Assembly (NCBI GenBank): GCA_963575745.1
Contig: CAUYUJ010001370.1
Location: 88,501-152,500, forward strand
Length of the DNA: 64,000 nucleotides
Direction: 5' to 3'
Source: Prorocentrum cordatum
Lineage: Eukaryota > Sar > Dinophyceae > Prorocentrales > Prorocentraceae
The number at the start of each line of letters is the position of its first letter. Within the stretch, counting starts at the first letter, position 1. The position numbers and the translations under genes are program-made. Below the pieces are notes generated by a model, which was not told where the DNA came from, ran no database searches, and saw only the letters and a list, made by a program, of their open reading frames with translations. Shown piece by piece: positions 38,545 through 49,834 of this stretch.

Positions 38545-38566
38545 CTTGAGCCAAAATGGCTACGGA
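38545..38566 (-). other. Exact DinoSL sequence at the 5' end of LINE-1
   Basis: All 22 positions agree with the dinoflagellate spliced leader, with T at the variable first base. The ORF1 leader begins at the next base. Upstream lies (CTC)n on the same strand after 11 bases. Confidence 0.95.
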
Positions 38567-38576
38567 TAGGATGCCC

Positions 38577-38628
38577 AGGAGGAGGAGGAGGAGGAGGAGG
38601 AGGAGGAGGAGGAGGAGGAGGAAGGCGT
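38577..38628 (+). repeat. (GAG)n tract next to the LINE-1 5' end
   Basis: Sixteen or so near-perfect GAG triplets begin 11 bases from the spliced leader. Confidence 0.95.
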
Positions 38629-39075
38629 AGGGGAATGGACGTCCGAGCGATGGTGAGTGGCGCGAAAGGACAGCGACGCACCACCGCCTTCGTCCGACCG
38701 CGTCAGCCTGATCGGACAAGAACGGGCAGCGCGTAAAGGGATGAGTTGCGCAAGAGCGCGCAGCATCAGCGCGAGCAGCTGTAATGTGGGCGAACTCGCC
38801 GAGCGTCCCCAGGGGATATCTGTGGACACGCGCTCCCCGAACGTGTACAAGCATGCTTCTGAGTATCCTCTCGCTCCTCTGTACACCTCAAGCGGATTGT
38901 CCCTCACGTAAACTTGTTCGGACAAGAACGGGAAGCGCCGATGTTGTCCATTGGGCTCATAGTTGGCAACTGATGAAAGGATGATGGCGATGACAACACG
39001 GCGGATGTCGAGGATGGCAACGTGGATGACGGGGAGGGCAGCGAGGGGATCAGGAGGACAGCGAGTAGGAAGACA
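38629..39075. other. Spacer, no supported gene
   Basis: No recognisable gene or repeat; short frames are compositional. Confidence 0.35.
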
Positions 39076-39205
39076 AGCAGGAGGAGGAGGAAGAGATGAA
39101 GGAGAACGAGTACGAGGAAGAACGAAGCGGAGGAGGAGGAGGAGGAGGAGGAGAAGGAGGAGGAGGAGGAGGAGCAGGAGAAGGAAGAGGAGGAGGAGCT
39201 CACGT
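39076..39205 (+). repeat. Purine-rich (GAG)n tract
   Basis: GAG triplets with AAG and CAG interruptions between about 39080 and 39200. Confidence 0.9.
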
Positions 39206-39329
39206 ACATCCGCCACCGTGCCTTCAGCACGCGGAATGCCCCAAGGCTCATGCACCCCTGCGAGGCAGAGGGTTTGCAGGATTGTTGGGAGTTCTGCAGG
39301 GCCCGGACCCCCAGTTTCTCAGGCGCTCC

Positions 39330-39985
39330 TGGGCGCCGCCAGATGCCGCCAAGCGCTACTGGGGTGTGCCCCGTGGGCCTCCAGAACGGGCGAAGAAGGC
39401 CCCGAGATGCTCCCAGGAAGGTCGAAGCGGCCTCTGAGACAGGCTGAGAGCGCTCCAACACGTCCCCGACTGCCTCAAGACAGCACAGAAGACCCCCTAA
39501 ACGCCCCAAGAGAGCTCCATGAGGATCCCCGAAGAAGGCCCAAAGAAGCAAAAAACACAATTCCAACAGCATAGCGTGAACTTTCACCATGTTCGCCTTT
39601 TTGGATTTCGCAGCGTCTAAGATGGCTTAAAACAAGCACCCAAGATCGCCCAAAGACAGCCCAGGAGGCCTCCGAGATGGCCCCAAGACGGCCTCAGAGG
39701 GCCCCAAGACGGCCCAAGAGGCTTTCAAGACGGCCCAGGGACCCCCAAGAGGACTCCAAGAGGGGGCCCAGACAGGTGATCCGAACGAACATTTCAAGCC
39801 CTCGGGCTCGAAAGGCGCTCAGGAGGCCCCAAGAGGCCCCCACGAGGCCCCCAGGAGGGCAAAGAGACCCCCAAAAGTCTCCCAAGAGGCCCCCAAGAGT
39901 CGTCCCCAAGAGGCCCCAAAGCTGTCCCCAAGATGCCCCCGAGAGCGTGAAGAGAGCCCAAGAAGCATCCCAAAAGGCTCTGACC
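39330..39985 (+). repeat. CCCCAAGAGG-type array
   Basis: From 39470, and densely from 39640 to 39970, the sequence is made of GGCCCCAAGA(C/G)G variants, as at 25.5 kb. A non-repetitive block of about 100 bases (39550-39640) interrupts it. Confidence 0.7.
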
Positions 39986-41817
39986 CATAATACAGGCACG
40001 GTGGCGGGATGGGTCGAAAGCCATTAGTATTAGTTCCAACCATACTCCAAATACGACCCACCTGATTATAGCTATGCTGGAGCGCCTTGAACGTTCACGA
40101 ACACACACTTCCCAAGAAGAAGGCCTACGCACAAACGACCACGTACCATAGAAGCGCATATCTCGGGAGGGAGGCGCAGTGAGAGGATTAGTGTAGATGT
40201 AGAAAACAAAAAGCGGGAGTGAACCATCGACAGGCGTGAGGCAGGATGGGACATTGTGCGACACGTCATTTGGGCCTCGCACGGACGAAAAGCGCATGCA
40301 AAACGAGGCAATGCAAAAAACTGCCAACCTTCTTCCCGTTCATCTCCCGCACTGCGTCCTCTGCGTCTCTCTTGTCCTATGTACCAGGCCGCGGAAGTGG
40401 TGGCGAAGGCCAGAGAAACAAATGTCACAACCAGGCCATGTTAGTATGTGGGCGTGGGGGGTGGAGAGTTCCTACACGAAGGGGATACACTTCCAGGATT
40501 CGTACTCAAAGGAAGGCCGTTGGCCATTGGGAAACAAAAAGCAGCTGCACCACAAATAGCAGAACGCTCACACTGCGTCTCCTGCGTCAGGAATCACAAG
40601 GAAGAACTGCCTAGGGAAGCCGAATCGAGCCCGCCTCCACGGTTCGGGATGCTCGCGGTGCCATGCAATCTTGGACACCCGCTACACCTCAGCGACTCAA
40701 GTCTCTGTCTTCCCCGCACCTGGACAAACCAAGGAGATCAGACATCTAGCCACATGCAACGACTGATACTGTGCCAGGTTGCTCCCACTCGGTATAAACA
40801 TGCAACGTGCGATGTGATGCGAGAGACTGCTTGATCGAAGATGGGGCATCACAACAGCACGCGCTGCTCGCTTCGTATCGAAATGCATTGCGTTCAAGGG
40901 CGCTCCTGCAAATCAGCATTAGCAATCACATCATGTCGTTCATGACGCGCACACACGGAGGAGCCATGATACCAGTGGGAGGTCAAGAAGCGGGGGGCCC
41001 AAGGAACCAACGCCCAGGGTCCTGTGGCGAGCTTGCTGGAATGATGGCCCAGCGATCATGTGGTGATGCAGCAGCAAGCCCCTCAAAAGTGGAAGGGCTG
41101 CCTCGACGAGACATCAAGCTCGTTATCAACGCATCGTCGTCCTCGCCGTCATCGCCGTAAACACCGAATTCATGACACGTCTCCTGATCTGAACCCACAA
41201 TGTTCCGAACGACGCCCTACACACATCTGATGCCAACTGACCGCGCTACCCAAGCCAGTAGGGCAATCGCTGGACACATGCTGTTGAAGCCTTTTGAGCC
41301 GCTGCTTGCATCAATCACTTACGCCAGCCCTAGAGAGGCACCGCATAAGCCCTAGAGACGCAGCGAGCCTGAAACACTTTTCCAACGCAAAGCACCGAAG
41401 ATTCACAGCTCCGCCCTCAAGCACTTCATGTCACGACAGCATGGCTGCGCCGCAGAGTGAGATGGAGGGTCGACTGACCGTGGTCGAACCGCTTGCGCCC
41501 GTATGCAGTATTCTCCAGATGAGCCGCGAAACACCAAATCTGACCTGATAATGTGGCCACGGGCCAGCACTTGCAAGCCAGCGGCATCAGCTGTGCTCGG
41601 CGGGGTACGACCTGTACCTTCCACACAGAACGAAACAGGTCGCTCAATGGCACAGGTCTGTGGCAGGAGGCGGTCGGCGGTCCTCGTACTCGATGAAGGC
41701 AACCGCCTGCGCCTCCTGCGCCTGGATCTTGATGATCTGGCCTGGGGGGGCACAAGTTGGAAAAAAAACCGAGGAGCGGCAGCCAGAATGTCGCTCGCGC
41801 GCGCAGAAAGCACTTGT
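39986..41817. other. 1.8 kb without a supported gene
   Basis: The composition is more balanced than in neighbouring repeats. Frames up to about 180 codons occur on both strands, but they overlap and none shows a domain, repeat or convincing protein composition. A decayed element cannot be excluded. Confidence 0.4.
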
Positions 41818-41954
41818 GCACTACAACGGTGCCTGGCCAAAGCAACCCTGGGCCCTTGCATGGTGTACACGACCTCCCGGCCAAAGCCACGAGGGACTAT
41901 ACACCATCGTGGGGCCCAGGATGGCCGTGACCAGGCACGGTGTTGGAGGGGCAC
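41818..41954. mobile_element. Decayed palindromic element related to 29590-29745
   Basis: The two halves contain TGCCTGGCCAAAGCAACCCTG and, inverted, CCTGGTCACGGCCATCCTGGG, with GGTGTACAC / GGTGTATAG near the centre. Blocks such as CCCTGGGCCC and ACTATACACC are shared with the better preserved element at 29.6 kb. Confidence 0.5.
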
Positions 41955-42334
41955 CGATGCCTTTTGCGGATCTCGAGGGTCGACGGATCAGAGCGTCAGT
42001 CTGAAGCTGGCGCCTCGCACAATGCAAAGCGAAAGGATGAAAACAAGGTAAGATGGAGCAGAACAGCAAACCGGATGGGAATGGGAGGCACTGAGGGAGG
42101 GCCGCTGTTGGCAGCCCCAGTGCGCCGAGAACTAGAGCTTGACGGGTGCCACTTTGAAGCGCATTGGAGCAAGAAAGAATGGGAGACTGGAGGGCGTACT
42201 GATCTACACAATGACGCAATCACGGTGTTTGTCCCAGGACCAAGGCAGACAAACAGGTCAGACGCTGGCGCCCTAGACTGGAAAATAACAATTGACCCTC
42301 GCAATATCGCCGTGCTCGGTCTGCATTCTGGCTC
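41955..42334. other. Spacer, nothing recognised
   Basis: No gene, RNA or repeat family could be assigned. Confidence 0.35.
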
Positions 42335-42800
42335 CACAAACATGTATGTAGATGTACGCATACATTCTTACATACACGTATACATACTTACATACACGCA
42401 CATGCATTTACATATACCTATACGTATACATTTACAGGTACATATACGAACACATGTACATGTACATACACCTATACACAAACAAATACATGTACGCATA
42501 CATGTACATTTACATATACATGTACACAATTTCATATTTGAATAACTAAACATATACCGACGTCTATATATATATATGTTTACATTCACATGTTCACACG
42601 CATATTGATACATATACGTATACATTTGCATATGCAAATAAACATTCATATACATATACATGCATATACATGTATACATACATATGCATATGCATGTGCA
42701 CATCTAGATACTAGGCATGTACCTTATACATATATATAATGCATATATACAGGTATATGTATATACATCGGTCCATACACATATTTGCACACATACAAAC
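42335..42800. repeat. AT-rich TACATA / TACATGTA tract
   Basis: About 450 bases of irregular TACATA, TATACA and TACATGTACA units, self-complementary in many places. Frames full of Tyr, Ile, Met and Cys reflect the repeat. Confidence 0.9.
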
Positions 42801-42939
42801 CGACCACCGTGCCCTTTTGGCACGAAGTGGAGTGTCCGCAGGTCGCTTGCTCAAATTCCTGAAGAGTATTTTCAAATTTTCAGATCTTCCAGGGCTTGCC
42901 GCGTGCCTTCTGGGCTCGCCCGCATCTTGTCGCATGACT

Positions 42940-43115
42940 TCTTCGGAGCCAAGGGGGCCCCAGGACAGGGCAAGAGAGCCCCAAGAGGCCCCCAAGATGG
43001 TCCAAGCGGGCCCCGAGTTGCCGAAATATCGCGGAAAGACGCATCGCATGGCCCCAGGACGAACCGAAGGGCCGCCAAACGCCTCAAGAGAGCTCCAAGA
43101 GGCGTCCCAGAAGGG
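42940..43115 (+). repeat. Short CCCCAAGAGG-type array
   Basis: GAGCCCCAAGAGGCCCCCAAGA and related units, shorter and more diverged than at 25.5 or 39.7 kb. Confidence 0.6.
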
Positions 43116-43605
43116 GGACCCGACACGCCAAAACCGTGGATTCCGCTAATGCGGGATGACGATTAATAAAACAATGGGAGAGAACGATTAGAAAAATAGT
43201 TTTCTGCTATTTCTGCACAATTTTCTGACTGGAGAAGAACATTTTTTTATTTGTTTAAACAAGTGTTTCCAGCCCGCGGCCGGTTTTTCTAATCGCCATC
43301 CCGGGCGCCGCCGCGTGAACACGACCCCCGGTCATTTATGAATCGTCATCCTCCACTAAGGTGTTCGAAGGATCTGGGGGGGTCTCCACTTTTTTGGTTC
43401 CGCCTCCGACGCGCCAGGGCGTCCCAAGAGGCCCCCAGCACCGCCCCAAAACGGCCCCAGCGGCACTCGGGGGCCGCAGAGCGCCTCAACGGGAGGGGGA
43501 CGCCAAACCCAGAGGGAGAGGGGGGTGGGAGCAGGATGCGATACGATGCGAATTCAGCTGGGGCCGATGCGTCTGCTGTCCTCGCCTGACGAGCAGCTCT
43601 CGAAG
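43116..43605. repeat. Dispersed-repeat fragments
   Basis: GGATGACGATTA near 43153 and TAATCGCCATCC near 43291 are loosely inverted. The block 43295-43365 resembles 5575-5640, and 43370-43450 resembles the lead-in of the array at 25.56 kb. No coding frame is supported. Confidence 0.45.
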
Positions 43606-43611
43606 TGAGAC

Positions 43612-43655
43612 AGGAGGAGGAGGAGGAAGAGGAGGAGGAGGAGGAGGAGGAGGCT
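43612..43655 (+). repeat. (GAG)n tract
   Basis: About 14 GAG triplets with one GAA. Confidence 0.9.
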
Positions 43656-44221
43656 CGACACATTCCGCAGAAGTCATGCATGCAATGAATTCTCCCAGTC
43701 CTCCTCCCAGGGCTCTTCGGCCCGAGCCCTCTCCGCTCTCCGCTCGGCGGCCCTCTGGCAAAGCTCTGGTTCGGGCCGCATCGAGGCCGAGGGAAGCGAG
43801 CACCACGTGCACGCGAGGCCGTCCGGGGGCCGTCGGGTTGCCGACAGCAGGGGGCATCTCGAGCATCGCAGGGCCATCCTCGGGCCCCTCGACAAAAATA
43901 CCCAGACCAATCGCCCTCCGACACGAGTGGCGGACGGAGCTCTCCAAGCAGGCCTCGGCCCTTCTTGGGATGACGGCCAACCGACAAGATGGCCCTCTTG
44001 TTCGTTGCTGCACTGGCAGGCTTGCGCGAAGGGCAAGCCGCAATGAAAAGCCTCGACAATCTCTGTCGGTCGCCCTCGCCTCCCGACTTGCGAACACCTC
44101 GGCCTCAAGGATGTGGAGGCCGCGAAAATTTCGCGGCACCAAGCTCAAGGCCCCCTGGACGCGCGAGGCTGGAGCCCCCGGGGCACACCTGACGGCACCA
44201 CGGCGGCGCCCGGCCCCAGCA
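43656..44221. other. Probable 3' tail of LINE-2, no motif recognised
   Basis: The stretch lies directly downstream (minus strand) of the LINE-2 RNase H remnant. Competing frames on both strands show no domain. Confidence 0.3.
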
Positions 44222-44600
44222 CTAGCCGCCCCAGGGCGCCCGGCGGAAGCTGCCGTCGGCGGGGGGGGGCCTGCCGACCTCATGGGCTCCACCTGTGGTT
44301 TCGACAACCGCTTCCTCGTCGATGTCCGAGGGGAGCTCGCCCAAATCAATCACCTGGAGAGCAACCACTCCCATGCTGTCGCGGGTCTGGCCCACCCCCA
44401 GCATCGCCTCCATGGCGCCTGCACACCTGGCGTCCTCGCTGGCGATGCAGTGGCAGCCCTCGACCACCGAGACGTCGCCTCGGGCAGCGCGCGCGAGGGC
44501 CGCTCCCTTCTTGGCGTAGTCGTCTGCCTTCCTGTTGCCGTCGGGCCCCATCTGAGTGCAAATGCCCTCTCGGGCAGCCTGCTGCCCGAGGTGGTCTTCT

Positions 44601-44797
44601 AGGGGAACAAAAAGTGGCATAAACATAAAAACTCGGAGGTCCGCGCGAATTTCTCGGATTGGCGCTGGGACCCTCCGGCGGCGCCTCCGGCGCCGCCCCT
44701 GGCGCGCTCCGCGCGCCAGGGAGGGGGGTCCAGCGCCGATCCGAGAAATCCGCGCGGACCTCCGAGTTTTGATGTTTGTGTCACTTGTTGTTCCCCT
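44601..44797. mobile_element. Miniature inverted-repeat element, family A, copy 2 (197 bp, 7-bp target duplication)
   Basis: The termini are AGGGGAACAA and TTGTTCCCCT, with arms of about 75 bp that are roughly 85 percent identical. Two internal palindromes (GGCGGCGCCTCCGGCGCCGCC-like and CTGGCGCGC...GCGCGCCAG) fill the centre. GTCTTCT flanks it on both sides (44594-44600 and 44798-44804). Element plus duplication is 204 bp, a multiple of three. It has no coding capacity and must move with an enzyme supplied elsewhere. Confidence 0.9.
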
Positions 44798-44969
44798 GTC
44801 TTCTACCTTCACAATCTCGAGCCCCCTCCAAGCGGTCCGCTGCCGTTGCCCAAAGGGTGGACCCTCGGCGCGCCAGGGGCCCGCGGCCTCCAGGGGGGCG
44901 GCCGCGCAACGGGCCGTGGCCAGGCAGCCGACGTGCAGCTTGATCCTCCCCCCCGCCACCGCTTAGCGG

Positions 44970-45129
44970 CGCGCAGAGGGGGGTAATTAGGGGGAGGGGG
45001 GAAGGCATCTTAGAAGGGGGCTGCTTCTTAGAAGGCGCTGGCCTCATATGTATAGAGAAGGCCCGCGCCTTCTAAGAAGCAGGGGTGCTTCTAAGAAACC
45101 TTCCCCCCTCACTCCACCCCCTCTGCGCG
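44970..45129. mobile_element. Miniature inverted-repeat element, family B, copy 2 (about 160 bp)
   Basis: The arms begin CGCGCAGAGGGGG on both sides and contain CTTCTTAGAAGGCGC / GCGCCTTCTAAGAAG around a CATATGTATAG centre. Both halves match with several mismatches and a small indel. A target duplication was not established. Confidence 0.75.
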
Positions 45130-45969
45130 TGGCAGAACCGCGCTCAGGAGCATCTTCACTACGAAGTCCCCCGCGTCTCGCGGGAGCTAGTCGGGCCCTT
45201 CGGCCAGGGGCACCGCCCCCCAGGCCGCGGCCCGGAAGCGCCTCGGGCTGTCGTAGGTCACGACCGCCCAGCCCACCGCCCTAAGCCGGAGGTGGCCCTG
45301 GTCGAACCCCGAGCCGTCCACGAAGACCAAGACGCCGTCGTCGAGGAAGGGTCCGATGTCGCGCCCGCCCCTGGCGAAGGCGAACTCGATCTGGCGTCCT
45401 CGGCGGTCTCTCGTCGAGCTCGCCGACATCCGCGAAAGGCCCTCTGGCAAACAGCTCCGTGAACGGCTCGCCTAGCTTGGCTACCTCTTCGGCCGCCTGC
45501 CTCAGCTCGCTGTCCAGGAAGTCGCGTCGCCCCGCCGCATGGGCGTCGCGGACAAAACAGCGGTGGCACAGCGTGCCCTTCGGCAGACCGCGTAGCAGGC
45601 AAGTCGAAGGGATGGACGCATCATGGGACGCTACCCTTGCCTGGTTCCAGTAGACGTTCTAGGTGAGGCCCCCAAGGGCGCGCCGCTGGCGTTTGCTCCG
45701 CCCTGCAGACGAACGCCTCATCAAGTCCAGCACTGGCTGCCAGAGCGGGGGGATGGGCCAGCCCTCATGCTGGATCCGTGGCGGTCAACCGCCTCCTGCC
45801 CGAAGGCCCTGCGACACTCGCGTCTGGCCTGGCTGCCGAAAAAGGCCGGGGGCCGCCTGCGGACTCCGTGGCGGCTGCCCCTGACGCCGCGATGACGCAC
45901 GGGCCATCGCGTGCAAACGCCCAGCCGATCCTGCGCATAACTGATGAGGGCAGCGAGCAGGTAGGTCCT

Positions 45970-47279
45970 TCACCAACAACCGCGGCTGCGGCGCCATCGC
46001 GCCGACGTTGCCTTTGGCCGACTCTGGCCGCGAGGGCGCGCGCCGCGCCCTCCAAGAGGAGGCCCGCCCAGACCATCTCCACGTAGAACGCGACTGCCGC
46101 CGCCGTTGCGCTGACCAGCGGGCCTCTCTGCCAGCCCGCCGAGGGCCCTCGCCCTGGCCTCGTCGGGCCTGGAGAGGCGCCGCAGCTTGCGGCCTTGAGG
46201 GCGGGCGGCCGCCTCTCTCCTTGCTGCGACCGTAACTCGTTCGTGCGAGCCTGAAGTCGCGCCCCCTCCGAGGTCGCGGCGGGCGTCGACGAGGTCAGCG
46301 AATTCGAGCGCCCGCTCCTCCTGGCTCACGAGCGCGGCCTCGAGGCTATTGGACGTGGCCATCGCCTTGGTCTTGCGGGCGCTGACGGGCAGCCCGAGCT
46401 CTGCCGCCGCCTCGTTGAAAACCGTGGAAGCCCCGCCGAGCTGCCTGGCCACAAACGCCACGGCCCCTGCGACGTGCGCCGAGAAGTCGCCCACCACGCC
46501 GAGCAGCCTGGCCGACGGGGCCGCGGCCGCGGCAACCCGGAGGGCCGCCGGCAGCAGGAGCTCGCCGAGGGCCGCGGCGCACGAGCAGCCGGCCACTACT
46601 GCCTCGTTGGCCTCGACCGCGCCACTCGTCGCAGAGCCGACCCTCGCCCTCCGCGGCGCCGCGCAGACGCAGCGCGCGGCCTTCAGAAGACCCCGTCGAA
46701 TCCCCGCGCCCGAGCTGCAGCTTGGAGCTCGTCGCGGCCCATGTTCTCGCAGAACTTGGACAGGTCCTCGTAGAGGGAGGCCGACTCCAGGCCATGTTCC
46801 CTGGCGCGCGCCGCCGTGGCGCTTTGGGGCCACGCCGCCTCGCCGCAGCCCCCAGCGGACGAGGTGCCCGAGAAGTGCTGCTGGTCGATCGCCCCCTCCC
46901 AGCGGCGGCGCCCCCCCTGGCGGGTCCTCGACTGGGCCGGCGCCGGCAGCGGCGGCAGCTCGATGGGCCGTTGGCCGCCCTTGGGCTTATCGATAAATAC
47001 CATCGCGATGGCCCGCGGCTCGCCGCGCTGGGGCGAGCGCTCGGCGCTCGCACGCGTTGAGAGCGCCAGCAAGCCTGCCGAGCATGGCGCTCTCGACATT
47101 AAGGAGAAGCCGCGAGTGGCAATTGTCCCAGAGCTCGGCCACCCTGCGGATCTGGCCCACCGCCACGGGCGGAAGGGACCAGAGCCCCCCACTCCGCTGG
47201 GCGCCGCCTGCCGCCGTGAAGGGTTGCGCCCGAACGGCAGCCGCTCGTTCAGCGCCATATCCAACGCTGCCTGGCCCAC
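45970..47279 (-). pseudogene. LINE-2 reverse transcriptase remnant
   Basis: An N-terminal block (FIDKPKGGQRPIELPPL) lies near 46960-47020, and LYEDLSKFCENMG near 46735-46780. After a frame change, the palm region gives GCSCAAAL (about 46580) and VVGDFSAH (about 46485), where the second catalytic position of the VDD motif has become Gly. LGLPVSARKTKAM follows near 46370. The frame change between DGVF and KAARC plus the altered motif make it non-functional. Confidence 0.7.
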
Positions 47280-47403
47280 CAGCGCCGCGGGAGAGGAAGC
47301 ATCGGGGTCCCAAACTGCCCCAGGTTCTGCGCGGGCCCTTCTGATGACCCGACCCGATGGGCGATGGGGCCCCCCTGTCGAACACGCCCTCGGCGATCTC
47401 GCC

Positions 47404-48165
47404 CTACTTCGCCTCGGCGGTCTGGATGTCGGCCTTGGCGCCTATCATGGCGAGCAGCTGCCCCCCCGCCGTAGCCCGGTGAACCGCCTCGCCCCGTGGG
47501 GCTGCCAGCTGGCCGCCGACGGGTAAACGGTCGGGCGGGGCCTCGAACTGAAGCTGGAAGCGCTCCGCGGCCTCCCAGAGCTGATGGGCCCTCCTCCCTG
47601 GCCGCATCGGGGGGCCCCTCGGTGGGGGCGAGCCCCCGCCTCCGACGCGCCGTGGAGGGCAGCCAAGGCAGCCCCCGATTGGTCGAACCACTCGCCGATC
47701 GCCTTCTCGGCGTCGACCTCCTCGAGGCCGCGCCACTCGGCCCCCTCGGCAAACAAATCGCGCCTCCGCCTGGCTACCGCGTCCGCTGGGAAATCCAGCT
47801 CGAGACGCTTGGGGGCCCGCTGGATCTGCGCCGCCGGCCTCTCCCAACAAGCGCCGAACTCCATCTGGGCGAGGCAGCGCGGCCCGCGGGGCGCGTCGAC
47901 GCGCGTCGCCACCCAATGGGCGACGCCCTCCAGCTCGCTGGAGACCACGAGAAAATCGCACTCCTGGTCGCTGCGCGCGGCGGCCACCGGCGCCGCGACG
48001 ACTGCCCGCGCGAGCTCTGGCCACCCCGACTCCTGGATCTAGCCGGCGCCGATGTTCCAATTGCCTCCGACGATGAAGGGCGCCTCGAGGTGAGCGCGCA
48101 ACCTGTGCAACTCCTCCAGGACGGCGGCGCCCCCACCGCGGCGACCGATCTTGTCCTCCAAGCAC
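47404..48165 (-). pseudogene. LINE-2 endonuclease remnant and linker
   Basis: VGGNWNIGAG near 48045-48070 corresponds to the GGDFN block of AP endonucleases with Asp replaced by Trp, and is followed by a TAG. FLVVSSELEGVAHWVATRVD downstream resembles the later strands of the domain. Frames change several times. Confidence 0.5.
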
Positions 48166-49181
48166 AAGGAGATCGCCCCTTGCCGAGCGAAGGGCGACGA
48201 GCGATCACTATCCCGGGTGGCCCCCTCCAGGGCCCCGCGGGCTTTGCGGAGCCGACGAGGCGCGGGGAGGGGACCGCGGCCCCTGCCGACGCAGCGTTGG
48301 CCGCCTCCCCCGCGCGGTGAACCTCGCTGGCTGGAAGCTGCACCGCATTGGCCGCCGCCAAGCCATGCGCCTGCTCCCGCGCGCTGTCGGTCGTTAGCCT
48401 GGCCACCTGCACCAGCATCGCGCGCGGCGTTTTACCCTGGGCGCGGAGCCGCTCGAAGACGTTCGCGCTGGGGTACCCAGGTGCTCCCGCTGTAGATGCG
48501 GCCGCTCGAAGTGGCGCCGCAAGGCGGCCTGGCGTCGGCCTCTCCCGCGTCGGAGGCGACTCGACCAGCGCGCCGAAGGAGATGGGGGTCGGGCGGCCCG
48601 CTGACGACGTCGCCGCGCCAGGCGCTGATGGGCCCCTCGCGCTCGCCTCCGCCGCGCTGCCCGACCGGCGGAGCACTCGGTCGCCCGCTCGCCAGGGCGC
48701 CAGGGCAATAATTGTCACGGGTGGCCCCCGTCTGCTCGTCGCCGGACCCTCGCTGCGCAGTGCCGCCGCGGCCTGACGGGCCGTCGAAGCTACGAGCTGG
48801 CGGCGCGAGACTTGCCGCGCTGCGCCTCCCGCGCCCGCTTGGCGGCGGACTGAAGGAGGTGCAGAAAACGCTTGGCCCGCCCCTTCCCCGTCGCGGAGGC
48901 GTCGACGCCGGTCGCCCCTAGCTCCTCGTCGAGGCCGGGGTCGACGGGGCCCGCGTCGACGTCCACGCTGCCAGCGCCATCTGCTGGCGCGGCCGGCTCG
49001 GCGGCGCCGGCAGCGTCGCGGCCAGCTGCAGCCGCGCTGGCACCAGCAACAAGGACTGCCGCGCAGGCGCCTGCATCCGCGGCCCGGCGAGCGCCCTCCC
49101 CGGCGCCCTTGCGGCGCCGCACCCGGAGCGGCTCGACCCGATTGCCGGCGTTTTTTCCGGCCCTCGAGGCACTCCATACCC

Positions 49182-49834
49182 TCAAGATCGAGCTTCGCAA
49201 AGGCCTTGACGGCAGCCTGCGCGACGCCGAGCATCAGCCTCGGTGTTCTGGAGGTCGTCGGTCTCGATGTCTGGCGGTGCCAGGCCTGGCTCATTCTGCT
49301 CGATGACCTTCCGGATGTCCCCGCGGGTTGCCTGGCGGGCAGCCAATTGCCGCGCCTCCGCGACTCTCGCCTCGACGGCTGCGCGCGCGGCCGCCTCGTG
49401 CTCCGCGGGCCTTTGTCCGGGCGCCGCGACCTGCTTCGCCATCCGACCAAGCCGCATGTGCAGGTCGTGCAGCGACTTGGTGGCGCGTTGTCCACTGGGC
49501 TCTTCCAATTGTCCTGCTCTGGCCTCTCTGCCTCCGCCAGGCGCGCCGTTGCTCCAACGCCCCCGCGGCGGCCTGGGCGCGGCGGCAGCCGGCTTGAGCT
49601 TCTCGGCAACAATGTCGCCCGGGGCCTGGCCTGGCGCCTCGGCTCCGAGCCGGAGGCGTTGCGCGCACGAACCCCGATTGCAGGGGGCGGCGTACTTGCC
49701 CTGGCGCGCCCGCTCCTGCAGCGCCGTGCCATCGCGACGGCGGCCGCCTGCCCGATGGGACATGTGAAGCGCGCGCGGCGCAAGGGCAATGCTTGGCTCT
49801 GACCGGCGCCGCCGCTTCCAAACGCGACGACCAA
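49182..49834 (-). pseudogene. LINE-2 ORF1-like remnant
   Basis: The minus-strand frame contains a Cys-bearing basic segment (GKYAAPCNRGSCA), an Ala/Pro linker and an amphipathic helical part with ETDDLQNTEADARRR, compatible with the zinc-and-helix layout of ORF1 proteins. The upstream part of the same frame to 50168 is proline/serine low complexity. Confidence 0.4.

Larger units (their letters stand above)
31980..38566 (-). mobile_element. Non-LTR retrotransposon LINE-1, almost intact, with a spliced-leader 5' end
   Basis: An exact DinoSL (38566-38545) is followed by a leader, ORF1 with a zinc ribbon and coiled coil, and ORF2 with endonuclease, reverse transcriptase, Cys/His motif and RNase H. 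Two lesions are visible: an extra G in a GGG run of ORF1 (38094-38096) and a TAG in the RNase H region (32897-32895). The 3' limit is not defined; 31980 is the end of the ORF2 frame. Confidence 0.9.
44222..45450 (-). pseudogene. LINE-2 RNase H remnant, split by two miniature elements
   Basis: The N-terminal strand with the first Asp (VLVFVDGSGFD) is encoded near 45320-45350, followed by the RAVGWAVV strand. The C-terminal block GPDGNRKADDYAKKGAAL lies near 44500-44550. Element A (44601-44797) separates VKVED from EDHLGQQ in the same phase, so this frame (44959-44222) stays open through it. Element B lies between the N- and C-terminal halves. The Glu-bearing middle of the domain was not located, so it is inactive. 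Confidence 0.65.
44222..49834 (-). mobile_element. LINE-2, decayed non-LTR retrotransposon
   Basis: Read 5' to 3' on the minus strand there are pieces of an ORF1-like protein, an endonuclease, a reverse transcriptase and RNase H in the usual order, in changing frames. Miniature elements A and B have inserted in the RNase H part. Borders are approximate. Confidence 0.7.

Noticed and set aside
42335-42800. AT-rich TACATA region as an origin or promoter
   Set aside because: It is an irregular microsatellite with no further motif; nothing supports a function.
47774-49834. 686-codon minus-strand ORF
   Set aside because: Arg/Ala/Pro-rich shadow across decayed LINE-2 in GC-rich DNA; recognisable LINE blocks lie in other frames.
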